Part shown: piece by piece, positions 42,541 through 50,200 of the stretch | Layout of the letters: each line of letters begins with the position of its first letter | Position numbering within the stretch: position 1 is the stretch's first letter | Origin: Ctenosaura bakeri | Taxonomy: Eukaryota; Chordata; Lepidosauria; Squamata; Iguanidae | DNA: 64,000 nt | Assembly (NCBI GenBank): GCA_948474755.1 | Contig: CAOLHI010000624.1 | Location: 372,001 to 436,000 of the forward strand | Direction of reading: 5' to 3' | Position numbers and translations under genes: made by a program | Notes under the pieces: model-generated | The model's database searches: none | What the model was told of the DNA's origin: nothing | What the model saw: the letters and a program-made list of their open reading frames with translations, nothing else

Positions 42541-42708
42541 GTCTCTCCTCCTCTTCCCGCCCTCCGCGGAGACCCTCCGCCTGCCCGCCCGTGGCCCCCT
42601 CGCGGCCCGTACAGACCTACCTTCGCAGTCGCCCTCCCGCAGACCGTGGCCCTCGGCCGGGAGCAGGATCAGGGCCAGCGCCGCCCAGAGCCCCTGGGCC
42701 GCCCGCAT
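28300..42708 (-). CDS. MANF: MANF, complete gene in four exons, 180 residues
   Basis: MANF is mesencephalic astrocyte-derived neurotrophic factor, an ER-resident and secreted cytoprotective protein induced by the unfolded protein response. Exons 42621-42708, 39546-39673, 35673-35814 and 28300-28484 join in frame (543 nt). Residues 1 to about 22 form a hydrophobic signal peptide ([16 protein letters not shown]). The saposin-like N-terminal domain carries cysteines in the order DCEVC, SCK, CYY, VCEK and ICEL. The C-terminal SAP-like domain has the CKGC redox-type motif and the protein ends in RTDL, the KDEL-like ER retention signal. All eight conserved cysteines are present. Length equals the usual mature form plus signal (human about 179-182). 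The start was chosen at 42708 because the signal peptide begins there and -3 is A; a longer upstream open frame is CpG-island background. Confidence 0.97.
29570..29925 (-). mobile_element. CR1 LINE 3' end
   Basis: The plus strand opens 'atagaatcatagaattggaa', the reverse complement of the CR1 tail (TTCCAATTCTATGATTCTAT). It continues through the 'gatggccatccagcctctg' and 'aatccattgctccttgttct' blocks. The same blocks occur in the opposite orientation at 37.9-38.2 kb. It is 5' truncated, as is usual for CR1. Confidence 0.88.
30610..30995 (+). mobile_element. CR1 LINE fragment (thumb/C-terminal part of RT)
   Basis: The sequence is closely related to 37535-37995: 'gtgtctagatcgagggaggt', the [18 protein letters not shown] coding block, then 'aaggggacgtgatagccatg' and the 'gagaccaggacaaggagcaa' block. 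The similarity is high, so both copies are fairly young relatives. The 3' end is cut off without the usual tail. Confidence 0.85.
31167..31617. mobile_element. Tigger-like MITE, 451 bp
   Basis: It is flanked by TA (31165-31166 and 31618-31619). The left end reads CAGTACACCC and the right end is CCAACTG inward of TA. Interior segments such as 'gggtgctggacccctgcaaa' and 'agtttgcgaataagcagag' match the general layout of Tigger-type elements, which have sub-terminal 'ggttccagaacccc' sequence. No coding capacity. Confidence 0.6.
31640..32620 (-). mobile_element. RTE/BovB-type LINE, 3' part
   Basis: Read on the minus strand, the decayed frames contain RT blocks typical of Bov[33 protein letters not shown], then [12 protein letters not shown] with RGRP. 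The 3' end at about 31650-31690 carries 'cttatggcgaccctgcaaat' on the plus strand, the tail shared by BovB and squamate SINEs. Several frameshifts are present, so this is a dead copy. The BovB call is from remembered family motifs. Confidence 0.75.
32780..35625 (+). mobile_element. L2-type LINE, nearly full coding region but decayed
   Basis: The order is as expected for an L2 element: an endonuclease remnant with LGDFNTHAE near 33055, then RT blocks from 34200. These include [44 protein letters not shown] and NKLKLNPDK. The C-terminal block is [14 protein letters not shown] with QLHPFLE, followed by 'ctggaactcccttccc' and a 3' UTR ending in 'gggatggaaataaaaacagt'. Multiple frameshifts and stops are present. 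A G10 run at 34021-34030 lies inside. Confidence 0.8.
35673..35814 (-). CDS. MANF: MANF exon 3
   Basis: The 142-bp exon encodes [20 protein letters not shown] through [21 protein letters not shown] and ends one base into an Asp codon before GTGAGT. The minus-strand acceptor is CCCTCTAG. It supplies three of the eight conserved cysteines. Confidence 0.97.
36600..38189 (+). mobile_element. CR1 LINE, 5'-truncated, best-preserved copy in the window
   Basis: It covers the reverse transcriptase to the 3' end. Recognisable blocks are [48 protein letters not shown] (FSDD where FADD is usual), [20 protein letters not shown] and [12 protein letters not shown]. The 3' end is 'ggactggatggcctgtgtgg' followed by the tail 'tctatgattctat'. 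A 219-codon frame stays open (37093-37752), but a frameshift near 37090 and an internal 80-bp duplication mark it as dead. It lies in MANF intron 2, antisense to the gene. Confidence 0.9.
37702..37861 (+). repeat. 80-bp tandem duplication inside the CR1 copy
   Basis: The segment beginning 'gccatggcctatgagga' and ending before the next 'gccatgg' occurs at 37702-37781 and again at 37782-37861. The related fragment at 30.6 kb has it once, so the duplication is private to this copy. Confidence 0.9.
39067..39275. mobile_element. possible short Tigger-like MITE
   Basis: It begins CAGTGTGCTCTCC after TA and ends near 'gggggtccctggaactggac' and 'catatatactg'. Other Tigger-type copies in this window have the same sub-terminal 'ccctgga' layout. 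The right boundary is imprecise. Confidence 0.45.
39546..39673 (-). CDS. MANF: MANF exon 2
   Basis: The 128-bp exon completes a Val codon and encodes [20 protein letters not shown] through [13 protein letters not shown] in phase 0, before GTAAGT. The minus-strand acceptor is AATTCACAG. It forms the first helices of the saposin-like domain. Confidence 0.97.
41672..41862 (-). mobile_element. 5S rRNA-derived SINE with RTE/BovB-like tail (5S-Sauria type)
   Basis: The reverse complement of 41763-41862 follows 5S rRNA: 'ggaagctaagcggggtt', then 'ggatgggagac' and 'ggaataccaggtgctgtagg', which cover the internal promoter region. Beyond it lies 'aaaaccgcttctgggtattc' and 'agaagaccctgtgaaattca', the body seen in squamate SINEs. 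It ends in a decayed tail. The 5' end of the 5S part is degraded. It is not a functional 5S gene. This repeat class supports a squamate origin. Confidence 0.75.
42512..42541. repeat. (GGC)10 trinucleotide repeat
   Basis: Ten uninterrupted GGC units lie in MANF intron 1, about 80 bp beyond the exon 1 donor, within the CpG island. On the transcribed (minus) strand it is GCC. Confidence 0.95.
42621..42708 (-). CDS. MANF: MANF exon 1 (signal peptide)
   Basis: The exon encodes [20 protein letters not shown] and then HGLREGDCE, ending one base into a Val codon before GTAGGT. The hydrophobic core plus small residues before LREGDC fit cleavage near residue 22. Human MANF has a longer Met/Arg-rich N-terminus; this start gives a compact, typical signal peptide. 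Confidence 0.95.
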
Positions 42709-43050
42709 CCTGCCTCTCAGCGCCCGCGCCAACCGCCCGCCCGGCTCCCTAGAAGCCCCCTTTTCACAGCCGGCTCCTTGACGACATACTCGCCGCCCAC
42801 TCGCCCCCTCATTGGCTGCCCGTTCTCTCTCTTCCTCTACGTCTGAGGTTGCGATTGGGCTGCTCCGTCCAGAGTCTCCACGCAGCCTCCCCTTATTGGC
42901 CAAGCGGCTTTCGGGACGGGAGAGCTGGCGGTCGCCGATTGGATCAGCGGCCGCAGAGTGGGACGAGAGAGACGCGCCCTTCTCACAAACCGGATCAGTG
43001 TGGCGCCATGTTTATTTAGGGCGAAGATGAGCTCCGCGTTCGAGAAGGAG
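42709..43050 (-). promoter_or_regulatory. MANF: MANF promoter with four evenly spaced CCAAT boxes
   Basis: Four ATTGG motifs on the plus strand (CCAAT on the MANF strand) begin at 42811, 42854, 42895 and 42938, spaced 43, 41 and 43 bp, inside a CpG-rich block 100-235 bp upstream of the ATG. MANF is known to be induced by ER stress through ERSE elements (CCAAT-N9-CCACG). Here the half-sites after N9 are AGTGG, AGACG, CTGCG and CCAGC, so none is a perfect ERSE, though the 42938 box keeps CCA. A YY1-like AAAATGGCGGC lies near 43053-43063. Confidence 0.65.
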
Positions 43051-43187
43051 GTGCCGCCATTTTGAGTTAGGGTAATGTTTATGTCTATGCTGGAAACGCG
43101 CGAACGGACAAGCAACGCGAGGGGACATATAGACACCCTTCTGTTCTAAGCGCTTGCTTTGCGATTTTACGAATTCCGTTTTACCAG

Positions 43188-43389
43188 GGCCACTTCCGCA
43201 CCACACTGTTACGGTGCTATTATTCCACTTTCAACCTCCTGTGGAATCCTGGGGTCTGCAGTGAAGGGAGGGGCCTTTAGAATTCTCAGCCAGAGGGCTC
43301 TTGGGCCTCAGTAAACTACAAACCCCAGAATTCCACAGGAGGTTGAAAGTGGAATGATAGCGCCATAACAGTGCAGGGCGGAAATAGCC
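43188..43389. mobile_element. palindromic MITE copy 1 (202 bp)
   Basis: The ends are ggccacttccgcac and gcggaaatagcc, flanked by a CAG duplication (43185-43187 and 43390-43392). The arms contain 'attccactttcaacctcctg' and its inverted partner 'aggaggttgaaagtggaat', separated by about 60 bp of non-palindromic loop. It is the most diverged of the complete copies. Confidence 0.85.
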
Positions 43390-43730
43390 CAGGTTCTTAC
43401 AGGCCGATAGTGAAGGAGTTTTTTTCCCCCTTTCGTCGAACATCTCTTTCTCCCGAAGCGCCGGGGAGTCTTTCACACGACACCATTAGAGCGCGCTGAC
43501 TTCCTGTTAGCTGCCACGGCGACACCCTGGGGGATCTCGGGATTCGCAGTTGAGGGAGAAGCGCTTTAGGAACGCTCTGCCGCCGAGCTGCAGCGCCTCC
43601 CCAAAGGTGGGCATGGCGGCTCCCAGCAACCGGGGCTCTTGGAGGAATGGGAGGCCTCGCAGTCCCGCTGCGCCTCCCCCAGAGTGTGAAGTACTTGCTC
43701 GTCAAAGCGCTGGCGTCCCGGGAAGAGACA

Positions 43731-43901
43731 GGCCATTTCCGCACTAGACTGTTATAGCGCTATTATTCCACTTGCAACATCCTATGGAATCCTGGGGTTT
43801 CCGGTTTCGGGAGGGCCCCTCCTGAAACCGCAAACCCCAGGATTCCATAGGATGTTGCAAGTGGAATAATAGCGCTATAACAGTCTAGTGCGGAAATGGC
43901 C
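43731..43901. mobile_element. palindromic MITE copy 2 (171 bp)
   Basis: Nearly the whole element is one inverted repeat. The left arm starts 'ggccatttccgcactagact' and the right arm ends with its exact reverse complement; only a few bases near the 'ggaggggcccctcc' centre mismatch. It is flanked by ACA on both sides (43728-43730 and 43902-43904), a 3-bp target duplication. Confidence 0.92.
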
Positions 43902-44032
43902 ACAGTCCCGTGAAAAAAACAAACGCATTGGCCCGTGGGTGCTTAAAAGCAGGGCGGGGTCAGCAGCACGAGGCAGGAAAAGGGTATGGCAAAGATGCTC
44001 GAGTAGCGCCCGCATGTGCGGTTCTAGTTCTA

Positions 44033-44165
44033 GCCTTCCTCACCAGCCTGTTATAGCGCTATGACTCCACTTGCAACATCCTATGGAATCGTGGGGTTTG
44101 CGGTCACGGGAGGGGATGTTGAAAGTGGAACCACGGCGCGATAAGGGTGTAGTGGGGAAGTGGCC
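44033..44165. mobile_element. palindromic MITE copy 3 (internally deleted)
   Basis: It has the left arm 'cagcctgttatagcgctatg' through 'tggggtttgcggtcacggga', then jumps directly into a diverged right arm ('gatgttgaaagtggaaccac' to 'ggggaagtggcc'). About 40 bp of the right arm are missing. No clear target duplication. Confidence 0.75.
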
Positions 44166-44915
44166 TCTAGAGATTGCTCCGGCAACCAAGAACAGCGATG
44201 TGGAGACGGATCCAGCCACCGTGCGGGAGAGCCTCGCCTGCTCCGCCGGGCTTTCCGGGCGAAGCGGTCCCTTTGCAGAACTTGCTTAGTGTGACAGCCT
44301 TTTGAACGCCGGTCCAGAAATCCACGCGCGCTCGAGCCGAATCTCGGAAAGGCAAAAGTAGAAACGAGTTAATAACCCGCTAATAAAAAGGCACAATCCC
44401 TCCTCCTCCTCCTCACGAGGGCGCTCGTAGTGAAGTCGTCTTCGGGATCATTTCAGCAGGGAGGAGGCGCCGGATCGGGGGCGGAGAGTGAGGCCGGACT
44501 GGAACGCCCATCCGCCTCCGGGGAGGGCGAGCGGAGGGCCACGCTTTGCTGGGGCGTCGCCTGGACCTGTAGGAGTCTTTTTTTTTGCAACACGCAAGTC
44601 TCCTCCCGCTCCAGTCATCCAGACGCACAAGCCGTTCCCTCCAGTTTCCTGCTCCTCATCCTGGGGCTTCCGCAAAAACAGAATCGCGCTTTCCTAAACG
44701 GGTAGAGCAGCGGAGCAGCATTGCGATCAGAAGACGGACAGCGGGGTCCCTGGCTTATTAAGGACGTGTTTTTCGGGGAGAGGGGCTTGTTCTCCAATGG
44801 GAACCGAACCCGGCTTTTTTGCTCACTCCGGGGAGCGCAGGCAGCCGCCGAGGGACGGGGGGGGCCGAGGGAGGCGGTTCCTCATTTTCTCTGTCTGGGG
44901 AGTCCCAGCCCGTGG

Positions 44916-44963
44916 CCACGCCCCCGCGCACCCTAGCCACGCCCCACACTGTGGCCACGCCCC
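44916..44963 (+). promoter_or_regulatory. three CCACGCCCC boxes (KLF/SP-type)
   Basis: CCACGCCCC occurs at 44916, 44937 and 44955 within 48 bp, in a CpG-rich stretch 2.2 kb upstream of MANF. These are typical binding motifs of KLF/SP zinc-finger factors. Which transcript they might serve is unknown. Confidence 0.4.
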
Positions 44964-45368
44964 CTCACGCACTCCAAGCTCCGCCGCTGAGCGCAGGCAA
45001 AGTCTCTCTGGTCGGGAATGGGAAACAGCGCCCTCTGGAGCCGTCCGGGAGAACCGCCAGCGACTCCTAGCCTGGGATGCTTGTGGCTGAACTGGGTTGA
45101 CAGGAGGCGGGCGGAGGAGAAACTCTCGTCCCTTCCCGTCTGCCCCGGTAGTGCCGGCGTGTGGGGTAGCCTAAGAAGACTGGATATTTTTTTTTAAAGC
45201 CCATGTTAGCCAGTAATTCCACCTTTGTTAACTGGAGAGAGAGGAAAATGCACACAAACCAAAGCGAGAGTATTTATTTAGCAGGGGCCTTAGGATTTCA
45301 AACCAAAAATGGCCCTTGAAATGTAAAATCGTGGCTTAACCACAGATCATTTAATTTAAGTAATCTAT

Positions 45369-45548
45369 GGCCATTTCCGCACGAGCCTGTTATAGCGCGA
45401 CGATTCCACTTTCAACCTCCTCTGGAATTCTGGGGTTTGCAGTTTCGGGAGGGGCCGGCCGGCCCCTCCCGAAACTGCAAACCCCAGGATTCCAGAGGAG
45501 GTTGAAAGTGGAATCGTCGCGCTATAACAGGCTAGTGCGGAAATGGCC
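45369..45548. mobile_element. palindromic MITE copy 4 (180 bp)
   Basis: This is an almost perfect palindrome from 'ggccatttccgcac' to 'gtgcggaaatggcc', centred on 'ggggccggccggcccc' near 45459. It is flanked by TAT (45366-45368 and 45549-45551). Only a few arm mismatches are visible, so it is the youngest-looking copy. Confidence 0.93.
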
Positions 45549-47220
45549 TATATCTTCTAAAGTGCTACCAGAGATACGGGTGAATTTATATACTTCCAAA
45601 GTTTTCTCAACTACTCCCATGTATAGCAGTGGAAGAAGAAGTCTCTCTTTTGCCATGGCCTCTGGTAAATGGAAGTGAAAGGAGGCCGCATGGGTCTCTC
45701 TTGAGAAGTGGTGATGATGGGGGGAGAAGGAAGCCACTCATCACTTTTCCCACGTGGTCAACGGTTGCTCAGGACCAGGCACATGAAGCCGAAATCCCTT
45801 CTGGAGACTGCTTCTAGGCCGCAAACATTTGGCTCTTCTGTGTACTTAGCTAGGCGTTGTTCACCACGTCATGCCTTATTGGCAGCAAAGGACGGACACT
45901 GGGAAGTCAGGGTCTGTTCCATGACATCACGTTGAGCTTATTTTTATTCATTTGCTAGTAGTATTTATACCCCTCCTCCAGCCACAGAGGTTCTCCGAGC
46001 GGCTTAGCAATCACTGCCGTCAGGCACACAACAGATTCACAAGAAAAAGGGGGTGGCAGTGGGGGAGAGGCTCAAGCCCAGCAGAGACGGCCTCTTCTCC
46101 TCTCCCTCAGAGGCCGGGGCAGGAGGGAGGGCCTTTCATCAGCTTCTGAGACTCCACACGAGATTGCTCTGCCTCTGGCCCAGTTACCTCTTATCTCCAC
46201 GCACTGCCTACCCCGCCCTGGAAGCTTGCTGCCACTGGGTCTCCATGTTTTTCAACACGTAGTTTTCTCCATGCCCACCCAGCATAGCCAATAGTAAGAG
46301 ATGATGTGGGTTCTAAGGCTAAACAGCTGGAGCTCAGATTCCTCACCCCGCTTGTCATTCTAAGAATCCCGTGGATTTCCCTTTAGTGACTCTGTAGTTC
46401 AAGCAGACTGAGGTTAACTCCCTGCTTATGGAACGCTACTCAGCCTAACAGCAAATTTTGTCTGTCTTTTGTAGGCATTGCATATCTGAAGCCCCAGAAA
46501 TCAACACAGGTTTTCATAAAATCTGTATTTCCATTGTACCAACTACACTGGCTTTGAAGATGACACAATAATTAACTGATGAGACCAAGACAGTCAGGCA
46601 AACAAGGTGTTGTCCATATGTAGAAATGGAACAGCTATGCAATGCTCTCACCTGTATAGGAAAATATGCATTCTCAGTTCACAGAAAATATGTGTCTTCA
46701 TCCACATATTGTGAAGGAACTGTGGATGATATCCTGTGTTGGTTTATCTTCATGAATGTTTTATCTTGCCTGTGTACAGTGGAATTCAGTGCTGACCTAC
46801 ACACACAGATGGCAGATCTCTGGAGTTTTGCCTGCAAGTGGCAATTTCAATATTGGATTGACACTACAGTTGTTCTGTACATGTAGCCTGCTGCACTGCC
46901 GAGGCAAATTGCGTAATTTCTGTTGTGATAATTTCTACTTATTGACAATATTACAAAATGTACTCCAATTTTCATTGCTCAATTTCTTGAAGAACAGCAT
47001 CTACTTGTGACTGATTTTATTTTTAGAGCACCCCCCTCAGTGCCCAAGTCGCACAGTATTTTTTTGTAACAGTATTTAAGGGAAGGGACACAGCTTGTAC
47101 TGGGGAAGGAGAGTGCACAGACTGCAACAACTTTGCGGGAAGAATAAACAGTAAAAAAAGGGGAGGGGGAATGAAATGGTACAGTGGTGCATTCCTGCTT
47201 GTGTTGGCCCTTTTAATTTT

Positions 47221-47226
47221 TTTATT
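47221..47226 (-). terminator. DOCK3: candidate distal DOCK3 polyadenylation signal
   Basis: TTTATT here is AATAAA on the minus strand. It lies at the far end of a repeat-poor block that begins at the DOCK3 stop. Other hexamers exist closer to the stop, so use of this one is an inference. Confidence 0.3.
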
Positions 47227-50200
47227 CATATCTGAACAGAATTACAATTGTATATGATCAAATAATCTATACATTAAACAGCATTAAAATAGACAATATA
47301 CATAAGTCAGTCATTATATATAAATGCAACAAATCATAATTTCTTAGAATCAGTATGTTGAAATAAATAACCCAGGAAGAGAAACATGAAAAATAATTTA
47401 GTTGCCTTTGAAAGGGTTTCATGAGTGCGCTTTGTTTTGATTTTTGTGGGAAAATGCTCAGCCTTTGGAGAGAGTAAAACATCTTTAAAAGGTTACAAAA
47501 TGGCACAGGCAAATAAATTGTGTCACTCACTGCCAATGTCACAAAGTCTATCCAGCAGGAATTTGTAACACTTGCATAACCACATTTACATTATACTGGG
47601 AAGGCATTATCCTAGCAACTCAACATTGCTGTTCCACAGGCTAGAAAATGTGATATCTACATAAGAAATGTTCTAAATGTACATGTTCTAAAGATGTTTG
47701 ATGTCCTGCATACCACCATATTGCGATATAACCTTCTTGAAAAACCTTTATACCTTGCTTAAATTATGTACAGGGTGTGATTTCCCCACGACCAGCCAGT
47801 GACTTTGTTAGGAGAGGAGAAGTTTGCATCGGAGCCACTCACATTCACCAATTTATCCTCATTACACTTATCTGCCAGCTAAATCTTAACTAAAAGTTAT
47901 GTACTAAGTCAGATACCCTGAGCTAACACAATATCCTGCTGTTATCTCTAATCTATAGAGGTCGACCTGTTGGGTTCGATCTCCTTCTCTTTTTAAAATT
48001 CAAACTGATCCAAAAATTAACTATATGCAAGGTAATCCTCTATGTGTTGTGCCTCATTTGTGTGTGGTTTCTGCTGTCATCAACATTGAATAATTTGCCA
48101 TGGCTACAATGAGGAAGTAGTGTTTTGGTCCTGGGTACCTATGCACATAACACTGTGTTCTGCCACAGGTAGTAAGAAACAAAATACGGCTGCAACAAAA
48201 AACTACAGATACAGAATATGCTTCTGAACTGAGAGCAAGAAATAATACAGCTCATGACTAGTGACAGATGGGGGCAGTGTCAAGCTATTTCAGTGAACTA
48301 GGAACTGACTGCCCCAGTCTATTATGGCATTAGAGAAACTATTCAGAAACAGTGAGAATCCACGTGAGTGTTCAAGTAGGCACTTTACTCCAGAAAGCAA
48401 GGGGTTATTCTACCTCTTTTTAGGTCCTGCAGAACCAAGAAAATCTTTCTAGTCAACAGAAGCTGCTTGGTAGCTTCTTTCCCCCTTGCAACAAATATCC
48501 ATTTCTCTCTAGTGATTACTGTTAATTAGGTTTTTTTTTTTGAACAAAATATAAAATTGTACCCAAAAGTCAGGCAGAAAGAATGTTTAATGTAGGTTAA
48601 TACTGTTGTGTAAAACAGGGCCATTTAAGGGTCAATGATCAGATTAATTTCCTCATGGAACAGACTGCAGCAACATTTTCCCATTTCTTCAGAAGTTTCC
48701 CACTTCCAAACTCCTAGGCATGTAATTTCCTTTGACATCACCTGAATATTAAATGTAAAAGGAGATCAATAAAATATAAAGTGCATCCGTTAGTTTACCT
48801 AGCACTTAGAGAAACTGGGAAAGTGAACTGAGGCATCTGAATAAATATCTCAGTGGTACTCAGAAAGTACATCTCCTCAATTCTTTTTAATATCAGGTAT
48901 TAATCTTTAATTCCACATCACAGCAGTTGAGTGAATTGGGAAGGGAAGGAAAAATCCCAAAACAAAACAAATATTTACACCTAAATTTCACATCACTTAT
49001 TTGTTGATTCCAGAAACATGCTATCACAATATATATACAATGAAATATCTTTAGGACTCTGGTACAAATTTTTTTTTCCTTTAGGTTTGCTTTTCCTTAC
49101 AGTTAATACAGGTTTTCTGAACATGAATACACAAAAAGAGAACTGGTTAGAGGGTTTTTGTTTTTTTTTAAATAACAGATTGCCATAGGTTAAAAACACA
49201 TTTACAGGGCAGAGTACCAGTCAGACATCACAATCTATACATTTTTTGCTCAGATTTCCTGTATAAATACACAGCATTCAAGTGGGATATTTACACAGAA
49301 ATAAAAAGGGGGCAGAAATCAACATGATATCCCCTCCCAAAATTTCCTGCTGTCATTCTCCCTCATGTATGATATGATTTAATTCCCTCTTTTAGGATTA
49401 AATAAGGTAAAAAATGAGAGTGGGAATATTTTTAGAGGATGGAATTCTTATACTTTGTTATTATAACAAAATGCAATTATATTTCCTACTGCTACTGCAC
49501 AATGGAACAAATTCCTCCTGTTTTTCAACAACAAATGTCTTTGCAACCCCCTTTTCCTCTAGACAAAGGGCAAGAAGAACATATTTTGGAGCAGTTTATA
49601 CCTTTTCCAAGGCACCATGATTGTGTGTGCTATTTTACTGTCCAAAAATATTAAAAAAATAATTTCCATTTTGCTATCTGTGTCCAAAGAATTTATTACT
49701 CTGCTTTTCATAGGAACTTTGGCTTTCAACGCCATGTCAACACAAACCCCATGCAATGTGGTTTGAAAAATCTAGTAAGCAATTTGAATAATACAGCATA
49801 AGAAATCCAGTTCAGCAATTGGAATGCCATCTGCATTACACGTTGTGGTCCTGATTTATATGATGCTGAATTTCACATTCACCACTTGAAATACACTGGA
49901 AATTGCATCATATACATAAACACAAAGCAGCATCCCCCTTTTAAAAAGCCACTAATCACACACACACACACACACACACCCCACGTGTAGAAATGTGAAA
50001 ATGATGGTTCCCTACAAAAATCCTTATGAACACATTCCTAAACTTGCCTCTCTCCATAAAACTTGCTGATATGGGAAGAAGATAACAGTAGCTTGTTTCT
50101 GTTTATAATTTTCAACTCATTAGAAGAAAAAAATCTTTCAAAAACATACCATAGGCAGAGCCTTCTCCCAGCTATCTGGGCCCCTCTAAAGCACATTTAG

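Larger units (their letters stand above)
39674..42620 (-). other. MANF intron 1 (2.9 kb)
   Basis: The intron carries a 5S-headed SINE (41672-41862). Its promoter-proximal end is CpG-rich and holds a CGG repeat (42512-42541). A short fragment at about 42184-42222 ('ctacagctcccatcactcca') resembles a sequence widely dispersed in reptile genomes. The stretch 39700-41660 shows nothing recognisable. Confidence 0.7.
43051..47220. other. MANF-DOCK3 intergenic region
   Basis: This is GC-rich, CpG-containing sequence to about 45.1 kb, then AT-rich. It carries four palindromic MITE copies, a cluster of CCACGCCCC boxes near 44.94 kb, and a low-confidence SINE-like stretch near 45950-46150. No coding exon was recognised. 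The many short open frames are GC-driven. Confidence 0.65.

Noticed and set aside
42199..42903. Longer MANF start in an upstream-extended frame
   Set aside because: The extension is Arg/Gly-rich CpG-island sequence that would bury the signal peptide; the ATG at 42708 gives a normal MANF N-terminus.
43469..43727. Fifth palindromic MITE copy
   Set aside because: Faint echoes of the arm sequence ('attagagcgc', 'gggattcgcagttgaggga') are present, but no paired arm or target duplication could be shown.
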